Shown here piece by piece: positions 15,503 through 23,384 of a stretch of 26,640 nucleotides of DNA (position 1 is the stretch's first letter; the number at the start of each line of letters is the position of its first letter). This DNA is from Prolixibacteraceae bacterium (GTDB lineage Bacteria; Bacteroidota; Bacteroidia; Bacteroidales; Prolixibacteraceae), in the NCBI GenBank assembly GCA_016931875.1, contig JAFGDX010000404.1, forward strand, positions 1 to 26,640, written 5' to 3'. The position numbers were made by a program, and so were the translations under genes. A model generated the notes under the pieces. The model was not told the origin of the DNA and did not search any database. It saw nothing but the letters and a program-made list of their open reading frames with translations.

Positions 15503-16211
15503 ATGCTTCAATTTCAAAACTGTTCAGGGTTTCAAATTTCCAGATTTCCAGTATCTGCGACACTGGTATTTCGTATGGCGAGTAATCGGGATTGGTAGAT
15601 ACCAACTGAAATTTTCCTTCGTTTAACCGGCTGTAAACCCGTTTAAAAACAATCCCTTCGTCTTTGGTTACTACAATACAACTCTGTCCGTTTTTAATAT
15701 TTTGCCAGTTTTCAACATACGAGCAGGTAACCCATGAACCTTCGGTAACCGGCAACATTGAGTCGCCTTGAATTTGAAACGAACGGTAGGTTTTGTTTTC
15801 CGGCAAAAACGGAAGTTTAAATTTGGGGAGCGATGTTATAAAATCCAGATCACCGTAATTGCTGGTATAACCGGCCTGTGCTTTTACCGGAACCATCTCA
15901 ATATTCTCTTTCCCTTCATTATCAACCGAAATTGTTAACAGCCGGAGTTTATTGCCGGTTACATCCACATCAAGCCCTTTTTCAATTTGCGATAACTGAA
16001 ATTCAGATAAAACTTCCAAATTATATTTTATAAGTGCATCAAGTGAAACATTAAAATATTCCGAAATTTTAATGAGCGTTTTAAATGGTGGCTGCACATT
16101 TTTTTCGTAGCCCGACAAGGTTGTGCGTGTCAGGTCCAGTTCTGCCGCCAAATCCATTTGCGATTTATTCCGGCGCTTTCTGAGGAATTTAAGGTTTTCA
16201 GCAAAATACAT
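15501..16211 (-). CDS. LexA-like self-cleaving repressor (XRE HTH + peptidase S24)
   Basis: A 236-residue regulator. The N-terminal XRE helix-turn-helix (about 6-60: SQMDLAAELDLTRTTLSGYEK) binds DNA. The C-terminal S24 peptidase has the scissile Ala113-Gly114 in VKAQAGY, nucleophile Ser151 in QGDSMLPV and Lys190 in IVFKRVYS. These are the three elements for RecA-stimulated self-cleavage, with spacings (37 and 39) close to E. coli LexA. All are intact, so the protein should be inactivated by DNA damage. It is divergent from dinB across an 86-base gap with paired TTGAC elements, so it most likely represses itself and the two polymerases downstream. The XRE type of HTH differs from the winged helix of classic LexA. 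Confidence 0.9.
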   Translation of the reverse strand: MYFAENLKFLRKRRNKSQMDLAAELDLTRTTLSGYEKNVQPPFKTLIKISEYFNVSLDALIKYNLEVLSEFQLSQIEKGLDVDVTGNKLRLLTISVDNEGKENIEMVPVKAQAGYTSNYGDLDFITSLPKFKLPFLPENKTYRSFQIQGDSMLPVTEGSWVTCSYVENWQNIKNGQSCIVVTKDEGIVFKRVYSRLNEGKFQLVSTNPDYSPYEIPVSQILEIWKFETLNSFEIEA

Positions 16212-16252
16212 AACTCAAATTTTTAATCTTCTTTCATCAAATATAATATATT

Positions 16253-16293
16253 TTGACTATATTATCATCTGAAAATTGACGATATTATTGTCA
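16253..16293. promoter_or_regulatory. Candidate SOS operator pair between repressor and dinB
   Basis: Two near-identical 13-mers, TTGACTATATTAT (16253-16265) and TTGACGATATTAT (16276-16288), are spaced 23 bases apart. The second is part of an inverted repeat TGAC-N9-GTCA (16277-16293) ending four bases before the dinB ATG. A further palindrome, AATATA-A-TATATT, sits at 16240-16252. The position between a LexA-like gene and dinB suggests operator sites; binding is inference. Confidence 0.55.
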
Positions 16294-16297
16294 TTTT

Positions 16298-17494
16298 ATG
16301 AGCAGACATATTGTACATATGGATTTGGACACTTTCTTTGTATCATGTGAAAGATTAATGGACAGAAAGTTAAATAACCGTCCGGTGTTAATTGGCGGCA
16401 CCAGCGACAGGGGCGTGGTGGCATCGTGCAGTTACGAAACACGGCAATACGGAGTTCATTCGGGGATGCCCATGAAAATGGCTCGGCTTTTATGCCCCGA
16501 TGCCATTGTTATCAGGGGAAACAGTTTGGTTTACAGCAAATTTTCCGACATGATTACCGAAATTATAAAAGAACGGGCGCCGCTTTTTGAAAAATCTTCC
16601 ATCGATGAATTTTATGTTGATGTTTCGGGGATGGATAAATTTTACGGTTGTTTTCAGTGGGCGAAGGAGTTGCGCGAAAAAATTATTCACGAAACCCGGC
16701 TTCCCATTTCACTCGGGCTTTCCATTAACAAAACGGTTTCGAAAGTTGGCACCGGCGAGGCCAAACCCAACAATCTCAAAACCATTCCCGATGGACATGA
16801 GAAAAGTTTTCTGGCGCCGCTTTCCGTAAAAAAAATCCCGATGGTGGGCGATAAAACCTATCATTTACTTCGGAGTTTGGGCGTTGAAAAGGTAAAAACC
16901 ATGCAGGAAATGCCCATGGAACTGATGGAAAGGGTTTTGGGGAAAAATGGCATTGTTCTGTGGAAAAAGGCACAGGGAATTGACAATTCGCCGGTGGTGG
17001 CCTGGCACGAACAAAAGTCGGTTTCTACCGAACGAACTTTTGAAGAGGATTCAACCGATGTTCATCAAATGAAAAGCATCCTTGTTGCAATGGCCGAAAA
17101 ACTGGCTTACCAACTGCGGACAGAAAATAAACTCACGGCCTGTGTTTCCATAAAAATCAGGTATTCCGATTTTCAAACCTATAGCAAACAACGAAAAATT
17201 TCGTACACTTCGCTTGACCACACACTTATTCAAACTACCCTCGAATTATTTGAATCGCTTTACCAACGGCGGGTATTAATCCGGCTGATTGGCGTAAGGT
17301 TTAGCCACCTGGTAAACGGAAATTACCAAATGCGCCTGTTTGAAGATTCGGAAAAGTTGATAAAACTCTACCAGTCGATGGACTATGTGCGCAACCGGTT
17401 TGGAAACAAGGCAGTGCAGCGTGCAGTAACCATGGGCGTGAGCAACGTCAGTAATCATTTTAATCCATTTAACGGACTCACCAACAGGAGTTAG
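16298..17494 (+). CDS. dinB: Y-family translesion DNA polymerase (DinB/Pol IV type)
   Basis: A 398-residue error-prone polymerase that copies past DNA lesions. Catalytic residues are D9 (MDLDTFF, with steric-gate Phe at 13-14) and D103-E104 (SSIDEFYVD), matching Pol IV. Palm, fingers, thumb (about 170-235) and little finger (about 240-340) are in order. A beta-clamp binding motif QMRLF (344-348) is followed by about 50 extra residues ending in a LYQSMDYVRNRFG segment, more like UmuC/ImuB tails than E. coli Pol IV, which ends at 351. The gene lies between a LexA-like repressor (divergent) and dnaE2 (119 bases downstream), the layout of an inducible mutagenesis cassette. Confidence 0.93.
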   Translation: MSRHIVHMDLDTFFVSCERLMDRKLNNRPVLIGGTSDRGVVASCSYETRQYGVHSGMPMKMARLLCPDAIVIRGNSLVYSKFSDMITEIIKERAPLFEKSSIDEFYVDVSGMDKFYGCFQWAKELREKIIHETRLPISLGLSINKTVSKVGTGEAKPNNLKTIPDGHEKSFLAPLSVKKIPMVGDKTYHLLRSLGVEKVKTMQEMPMELMERVLGKNGIVLWKKAQGIDNSPVVAWHEQKSVSTERTFEEDSTDVHQMKSILVAMAEKLAYQLRTENKLTACVSIKIRYSDFQTYSKQRKISYTSLDHTLIQTTLELFESLYQRRVLIRLIGVRFSHLVNGNYQMRLFEDSEKLIKLYQSMDYVRNRFGNKAVQRAVTMGVSNVSNHFNPFNGLTNRS

Positions 17495-17545
17495 CAGTTT
17501 CAGTGAACAGTTCGCATAAGATTTGACTTGGAGTTAAGTTCAGAA

Positions 17546-17641
17546 ATGGAAACAGTATCAGCAGTAATCATATTAAATTTTTCTCCTTGGGAGATTGTGA
17601 GGGGCTTTTATCATGTTAATCAATTGTCATTCGTGGTTTAG
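17546..17641 (+). CDS. Possible 31-codon upstream ORF overlapping the dnaE2 start
   Basis: ATG at 17546 opens a frame of 31 codons (METVSAVIILNFSPWE...) that ends at TAG 17639-17641, 29 bases past the dnaE2 ATG at 17613 and in another frame. It could couple translation of dnaE2, or be chance. No homology recognised. Confidence 0.25.
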   Translation: METVSAVIILNFSPWEIVRGFYHVNQLSFVV

Positions 17642-20564
17642 TTTGCGGTACGGAGCCATACCGCCCGAACAATTGCTGGAAGAATTGTCGGCAAGAGGTT
17701 TTTCTGTTGTTGCGCTTACCGATATCAATAACACTTCAGCCGGTATCGATTTTGTCAGGCAGGCACCCACATACAACATCAGGCCGGTTTTGGGTATCGA
17801 TTTCAGAAACGGAATCAACCAGAAATATATCGGGCTGGCAAAAAACAACAAGGGTTTCCGGGCTTTAAATGAACATTTGACTGAATTTCTTCATGACAAA
17901 AAAGAATTTGAAAACCGGGCACCTGAAATGGAAAATACCTTGATTGTTTATCCGTTTAAAAACCAAAAATTCAGCCATTTAAAAGAGAACGAGTTTGTAG
18001 GAATCAAATCATCGGAACTAACAAAACTGTCTTTTTCGGAATGGCGAAATCATTTGGATAAACTGGTAATTTTGCATCCTGTCACATTCCGGAACAAGCG
18101 CGACTATAATATTCACCGCCTGCTGCGGGCTATTGAAAACAACCTGCTTTTAAGCCGTCTTCCGCTTTCCGAACAAACGTCGCCCGATGAAATGCTGCCT
18201 GATAAAAGTGAATTGACAACAGCGTTCAGAGAGTATCCTGAGATTATTGAAAATACGCAAAAACTGCTGGAAGCATGTTCTGTTGAATTTAACTTTAATA
18301 AAAAGGAAAGTAAAAACAAGCAGTTTTTCACTTCTTCGCATGAAGAGGATATTCAACTCCTTCGCTCCGAATGCAAAAAAGGGCTAAAGTACAGATTTGG
18401 CAAACCAAACGAAAAAGTACTTGAACGGATGGAAAAAGAGCTGGAACTGATAGAAAAACTGGGATACAGTTCGTATTTTCTGATAAACTGGGACATTGTG
18501 AGATACGCCCGAAGCAAAGGATATTACTATGTGGGGCGGGGGAGCGGTGCCAATAGCATGGTGGCCTATTTGCTGCAAATTACCAATGTAGACCCGATAG
18601 AACTGGATTTGTATTTTGAGCGGTTTATTAATCCGTACCGGAGCAATCCTCCTGATTTTGATATTGATTTTTCGTGGACCGACCGCGATGATGTAACCAA
18701 TTATATTTTTCAAAAATATGGCCTGGAAAATACCGTTTTGCTGGGCTCGTACATTACCTTCAAATATAAATCGGCCTTACGCGAAACAGGAAAAGTTTTT
18801 GGCCTGCCGCCCGATGAAATTACACGTCTTCAAAAAAATCCGGTTCCGGGAGAAAACGATCAATACGGGAAATGGGTGGTGCAATACAGCAAATTTATTG
18901 CCGGAATGCCCAGCCATTTGAGTATTCACTCCAGCGGAATTCTGATTTCGGAAAAACCGGTGAGTTATTACACCGCAACGCATATTTTGCCCAAAGGATA
19001 CCCAACAACCCATTTTGATATGCAGGTGGCTGAAGATGTGGGCTTGCACAAATTTGATATTCTCAGCCAGCGCGGCCTGGGAAAGATTAAAGATACGCTT
19101 GAAATCATCCGGCAAAACCGCAATAAAAAAATTGATGTAAACAATGTTAACCGTTTCAAAAACGACCCCCGGGTAAAAAATCTGCTAAAAACCGGCAAAA
19201 CCATTGCCTGTTTTTATGTAGAATCGCCGGCCATGCGGATGCTGCTGACCAAATTAAAAGCCGACGATTACAAAAGCCTGGTAGCTGCCAGTTCCATTAT
19301 AAGGCCGGGGGTGGCACAAAGCGGAATGATGCGCGAATACATTGCAAGGTTTCAGGATGTGAACCGACGCGAAAAAGCACAAAAAGATTTACCGGAATTG
19401 TACGAAATTCTGAAAGAAACATACGGGGTGATGGTGTACCAGGAAGATGTGATAAAAGTAGCCCACTATTTTGCCGGGCTCTCACTGGCTGAAGCTGATG
19501 TTTTGCGTCGTGGTATGTCGTGGAAATTCAGGGAGAGAAATGATTTCTGGATGATAAAGGACAAATTTTTCAGCAACTGCCGGGAAAAAGGTTATGCAGA
19601 AAAAACCATTTCCGGCATTTGGTACCAGATTGAAAGCTTTGCCAATTATGCTTTTTCAAAAGGACACTCGGCGAGTTACGCAGTGGAAAGTTTTCAGGCC
19701 TTGTATTTAAAAGCTTATTTTCCGCTGGAATATATGGTAGCTACACTCAATAACGGGGGTGGTTTTTATTCGCCTGAACTTTATTTTCATGAAGCAAAAC
19801 TACACGGCGCAAAAATTGAGCTTCCTTGTGTAAATACCAGCGGAGAACTGAATTCGATTTATAAAAATGTAATGTATATCGGGTTTTACATTTTACATGA
19901 GTTGGAACACCAGGTGATTGAAAATTTGTTAAAAGAACGTGCCGGAAACGGAAAATATTCTGGATTAAATGATTTTGTAAATCGTGTAAAAATTTCGCTT
20001 GAGCAATTGATAATTCTTATCAGGGCGGGTGCGTTCCGGTTTACCGGAAAAAGCAAAAAAGAGTTGCTTTGGGACGCCCATTTTTTGCTCGGGCATTCAA
20101 AAAAAACGGCTCCTGAAAAAACGCTTTTTGAAACCCGCCCCAAAGAATTTAAACTGCCTGAACTCTGGAAACATGATTTGGAAAATACGTTTGATGAAAT
20201 AGAACTTCTGGGGTTTTCGCTCGGGTCTCCGTTTCAGCTGCTCGAAAACGAAATTCCTTTCCGCCTGACAGCCTCGCATCTTCCGAAATTCAACGGAAAA
20301 ACCATTGAAATTGTCGGGTATCTTGTGCACCGTAAACCCACCCAAACCAACAAAGGGCAACTGATGCATTTTGGTACCTGGCTCGATTTGGAAGGGCAGT
20401 GGCTCGACACAGTTCACTTCCCGGATATCAACAAAAAGAATCCGTTTACCGGCCCGGGGTGTTATGCAATTCGTGGCAAAGTAACTGAAGAATACGGGTT
20501 CTACAGTATTGAAGTGCAGTGGATGCAGCGACTGAAATATAAAAATCTGGACAGTATAAAATAA
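17613..20564 (+). CDS. dnaE2: Error-prone DNA polymerase III alpha-like subunit (DnaE2 type)
   Basis: A 983-residue C-family polymerase, clearly shorter than the housekeeping DnaE (about 1150-1250). A PHP-like N-terminal domain starts at residue 1 (MLINCHSWFSLRYG, ALTDINN); several canonical PHP metal ligands are absent, so proofreading through it is unlikely. The polymerase core has GRGSGANSMVAYLL (308-321), the catalytic pair D350 and D352 in PPDFDIDF, and a third Asp, D482, in LHKFDILSQRGL. A helix-hairpin-helix region (about 745-800) and an OB-fold (about 880-965) follow. Together with dinB and the LexA-like repressor it forms a damage-inducible mutasome-type cassette. Which lineage name (DnaE2 or another DnaE paralogue) fits best needs a tree. 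Confidence 0.88.
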   Translation: MLINCHSWFSLRYGAIPPEQLLEELSARGFSVVALTDINNTSAGIDFVRQAPTYNIRPVLGIDFRNGINQKYIGLAKNNKGFRALNEHLTEFLHDKKEFENRAPEMENTLIVYPFKNQKFSHLKENEFVGIKSSELTKLSFSEWRNHLDKLVILHPVTFRNKRDYNIHRLLRAIENNLLLSRLPLSEQTSPDEMLPDKSELTTAFREYPEIIENTQKLLEACSVEFNFNKKESKNKQFFTSSHEEDIQLLRSECKKGLKYRFGKPNEKVLERMEKELELIEKLGYSSYFLINWDIVRYARSKGYYYVGRGSGANSMVAYLLQITNVDPIELDLYFERFINPYRSNPPDFDIDFSWTDRDDVTNYIFQKYGLENTVLLGSYITFKYKSALRETGKVFGLPPDEITRLQKNPVPGENDQYGKWVVQYSKFIAGMPSHLSIHSSGILISEKPVSYYTATHILPKGYPTTHFDMQVAEDVGLHKFDILSQRGLGKIKDTLEIIRQNRNKKIDVNNVNRFKNDPRVKNLLKTGKTIACFYVESPAMRMLLTKLKADDYKSLVAASSIIRPGVAQSGMMREYIARFQDVNRREKAQKDLPELYEILKETYGVMVYQEDVIKVAHYFAGLSLAEADVLRRGMSWKFRERNDFWMIKDKFFSNCREKGYAEKTISGIWYQIESFANYAFSKGHSASYAVESFQALYLKAYFPLEYMVATLNNGGGFYSPELYFHEAKLHGAKIELPCVNTSGELNSIYKNVMYIGFYILHELEHQVIENLLKERAGNGKYSGLNDFVNRVKISLEQLIILIRAGAFRFTGKSKKELLWDAHFLLGHSKKTAPEKTLFETRPKEFKLPELWKHDLENTFDEIELLGFSLGSPFQLLENEIPFRLTASHLPKFNGKTIEIVGYLVHRKPTQTNKGQLMHFGTWLDLEGQWLDTVHFPDINKKNPFTGPGCYAIRGKVTEEYGFYSIEVQWMQRLKYKNLDSIK

Positions 20565-20593
20565 AAAAGGCCTGAAAAACAGGCCTTTTATTT
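20563..20593. terminator. Two-way terminator between dnaE2 and clpC
   Basis: AAAAGGCCTG (20565-20574) pairs with CAGGCCTTTT (20580-20589), loop AAAAA, with an A run before and TTTTATTT after, serving both convergent genes. Confidence 0.9.
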
Positions 20594-23114
20594 ATTCATG
20601 TAATTCTTTTTTATTGGATAGAATCCGCATCAGTAATTTCTCATTTTTTTTGTCGTAACCAACTGAAATTGTATCCCCTTCAGTAATGGAAGCTTTGATG
20701 ATAATTTCAGCCATTTCGTCTTCCAGGTACTTCTGGATAGCTCTTTTCAGAGGGCGCGCTCCAAACTGAGGATCAAACCCCTTTTCAGCAATGAAATCTT
20801 TGGCAGCAGCCGAAATTTTTAGTTTATAATTCAATGATTCAACACGTTTATACAAATCTTTAATTTCAATATCGATAATTTGATGAATGTGTTTTTTCTC
20901 TAAAGTATTAAACATGACAACATCATCAATCCGGTTTAAAAATTCAGGCGCGAATGCTTTTTTCAGTGCTTTCTGGATAATATACTTCGCATGTTCATTG
21001 TCTTTCTCGGCTGATTGGTTTGTGCTGAATCCGACACCGCGGCCAAAATCTTTTAACTGGCGCGTACCAATGTTCGAGGTCATAATGATTATGGTATTTC
21101 TGAAATCAACACTTCTACCCAAACTATCGGTTAAACGTCCTTCATCCAGCAGTTGCAGCAAAAGGTGGAACACATCGGGGTGAGCTTTTTCAATCTCATC
21201 AAGCAGAACAACCGAGTAGGGTTTTCTTCTAACTTTTTCGGTAAGTTGTCCGCCTTCTTCATAACCCACATACCCGGGGGGCGCTCCAACAATTCTGGAA
21301 ACGGAAAATTTTTCCATGTATTCACTCATATCAATCCGAATCAGCGAATCGATGCTGTCGAATAAGTACGTTGTTAAAACCTTGGCAAGTTGAGTTTTTC
21401 CAACTCCTGTGGGGCCCATAAATATAAACGAACCAATTGGCCGGTTGGGATCTTTTAGCCCTGCACGGTTTCTTTGAATTGCCCTTACAATTTTCTGAAT
21501 GGCTTCATCCTGGCCGATAACTCTTTTTTTCAGGTCAGCTTCCATATTCATCAGCCGTTTTCCTTCGGCCTGTGCAATACGCTGAACAGGAACCCCTGAC
21601 ATCATGGCAACCACTTCTGCAACTTTGTGTTCATCAACGGTTTCGCGGTGAGTAGCCAGCTCTTTTTCCCAGGCCATTTTTTCATTCTCAAGCAATTGAA
21701 GAAAGTTCTTTTCCTTGTCTCTGAAATCGGCAGCCAGTTCAAAATTCTGGCTTTTTACAGCTGTTATTTTGTCTTCCTTTATTTTTTCGATTTTTTCTTC
21801 CAGTTTCAGGATGTTGTCCGGAACATTGATGTTTGAAATATGTACTCTCGAGCCGGCTTCATCTAAAGCATCAATGGCTTTATCCGGTAAATATCTGTCG
21901 GAAATGTATCGTGCGGTTAATTTTACACAAGCTTCCAAAGCCTCTTTTGTGTAGTTAACATTATGGTGATCTTCGTATCTGCTTTTGATATTGTTCAGAA
22001 TTTCAATGGTTTCTTCCATTGATGTTGGGTCGACCATCACTTTTTGAAAGCGGCGTTCGAGTGCTCCGTCTTTTTCAATGTGCTGACGGTATTCATCGAG
22101 AGTGGTTGCACCAATACACTGAATATCTCCTCGTGCAAGGGCTGGTTTGAGCATGTTGGCTGCATCGAGCGAACCAGTGGCACCTCCTGCACCAACAATG
22201 GTGTGTATTTCATCGATAAAAAGAATGACATTGTTCACTTTGGCCAGTTCATTTAAAATGGCTTTCATCCGTTCTTCAAATTGTCCGCGGTATTTGGTAC
22301 CGGCAACAATTGATGCAATGTCCAAACTAACCACACGTTTGTCAAACAATATCCGCGAAACTTTTTTGCTTACAATCCGCAGTGCCAAACCTTCTGCAAT
22401 TGCCGATTTCCCAACACCGGGTTCTCCAATCAGAATTGGGTTGTTCTTTTTTCTCCGGCTTAAAATCTGAGCCAACCGCTCAATTTCCCTTTCCCTGCCC
22501 ACAATGGGGTCGAGGTTATTTTCTTCGGCAAGTTTGGTAATATCTATTCCAAAATTATCCAAAACCGGTGTCTCCGATTTGGAAGTGGTGCTTTTTTTTG
22601 CTCCTGAACCACCGGGGCCTTTTGAGAATGCTTCGTTGGCATCATCGTCGTCGCTTTCCGGAAAATCCGACTTTGCAACCGGTCCTTTATAATCCTGCAA
22701 CTGAGATTTTACAATGTAGTAATTGATCCCAAATTCAACCAGCAATTGGGTGACAATGTTTTCGTTATCTTTTAGGATAGCCAGTAGCAAATGTCCGCTG
22801 TTTGCCGTTGTGCTTTTAAAAGCGCGTGCTTCAAGATAAATAAGTTTTAATGATTTTTCAGCAGATTTCAACATCACCAGGTCTGTTTTTGGGTTGATCT
22901 CATTATCTGACCGTATTTTCTTTTCAATCAATTGTTTAATCTCGCCCAAATCAACACCTAAATTCACTAATATATCGGTAGCCGTCCCTTCTCCGTCTCT
23001 TAAAATTCCAAGAAAAAGATGCTCCTGCCCGATATAATCATTTCCCAGGCGAATGGCTTCCTCTCTGCTGTATCCTATTATATCTTTAATTCTTGGTGAA
23101 AATTGTGAATCCAT
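20592..23114 (-). CDS. clpC: ClpC-type AAA+ chaperone/protease ATPase
   Basis: An 840-residue unfoldase that feeds proteins to ClpP. The double Clp_N domain (1-145) is followed by a glycine/serine linker (about 148-185). AAA+ module 1 has Walker A GEPGVGKS (230-237) and Walker B VILFIDE (296-302). The UVR-like middle segment lies at 450-475 and is diagnostic of ClpC rather than ClpB. AAA+ module 2 has Walker A GPTGVGKT (567-574) and Walker B VVLLDE (635-640). The VGF loop (694-696) needed to dock ClpP is present. Start ATG at 23112-23114 agrees with the family N-terminus. It is divergent from gyrA across 270 bases, a gene order seen in many Bacteroidales. Confidence 0.96.
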   Translation of the reverse strand: MDSQFSPRIKDIIGYSREEAIRLGNDYIGQEHLFLGILRDGEGTATDILVNLGVDLGEIKQLIEKKIRSDNEINPKTDLVMLKSAEKSLKLIYLEARAFKSTTANSGHLLLAILKDNENIVTQLLVEFGINYYIVKSQLQDYKGPVAKSDFPESDDDDANEAFSKGPGGSGAKKSTTSKSETPVLDNFGIDITKLAEENNLDPIVGREREIERLAQILSRRKKNNPILIGEPGVGKSAIAEGLALRIVSKKVSRILFDKRVVSLDIASIVAGTKYRGQFEERMKAILNELAKVNNVILFIDEIHTIVGAGGATGSLDAANMLKPALARGDIQCIGATTLDEYRQHIEKDGALERRFQKVMVDPTSMEETIEILNNIKSRYEDHHNVNYTKEALEACVKLTARYISDRYLPDKAIDALDEAGSRVHISNINVPDNILKLEEKIEKIKEDKITAVKSQNFELAADFRDKEKNFLQLLENEKMAWEKELATHRETVDEHKVAEVVAMMSGVPVQRIAQAEGKRLMNMEADLKKRVIGQDEAIQKIVRAIQRNRAGLKDPNRPIGSFIFMGPTGVGKTQLAKVLTTYLFDSIDSLIRIDMSEYMEKFSVSRIVGAPPGYVGYEEGGQLTEKVRRKPYSVVLLDEIEKAHPDVFHLLLQLLDEGRLTDSLGRSVDFRNTIIIMTSNIGTRQLKDFGRGVGFSTNQSAEKDNEHAKYIIQKALKKAFAPEFLNRIDDVVMFNTLEKKHIHQIIDIEIKDLYKRVESLNYKLKISAAAKDFIAEKGFDPQFGARPLKRAIQKYLEDEMAEIIIKASITEGDTISVGYDKKNEKLLMRILSNKKELHE

Positions 23115-23192
23115 ACAAATACTATTTTTTTACTGTAATCAACAATAATTGTTCCCAAAAGTTGATTTACTAAAATAATGAAATTTCATCCG

Positions 23193-23200
23193 CAAAGTTA
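23193..23200 (-). promoter_or_regulatory. Promoter -7 box TAACTTTG for clpC
   Basis: On the minus strand TAACTTTG matches TAnnTTTG exactly, 79 bases before the clpC ATG. The -33 element is not clear. No ClpC-type heat-shock operator was recognised nearby. Confidence 0.5.
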
Positions 23201-23330
23201 GCTATAATGTCACAAGTTATTAAAATTAAAATTTAAAAGCTGAATTATTGACAGTTGAATTGTTAATATCTTCTTGTTATCAAAGCGTCAAAACAGTCTC
23301 AAAAACGCCTGATAACCTGTGGATTTTTAC

Positions 23331-23338
23331 TATTTTTG
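23331..23338 (+). promoter_or_regulatory. Promoter -7 box TATTTTTG for gyrA
   Basis: TATTTTTG fits TAnnTTTG and would start transcription near 23345, giving a 5' leader of about 40 bases that carries the Shine-Dalgarno sequence. Confidence 0.55.
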
Positions 23339-23370
23339 TGGGTCTTTTTGTATTAATGATAATTTATTTT

Positions 23371-23380
23371 GAAAGGAGAT
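23371..23380 (+). promoter_or_regulatory. Strong Shine-Dalgarno site of gyrA
   Basis: GAAAGGAGAT ends four bases before the ATG at 23385; the core AGGAG is spaced six bases from the start. This is a textbook site, unlike every other start in the window. Confidence 0.8.
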
Positions 23381-23384
23381 ATAA

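Noticed and set aside
15501..16211. Phage repressor or prophage remnant
   Set aside because: XRE-S24 proteins are common in phages, but no phage genes flank it and the neighbours are DNA repair polymerases.
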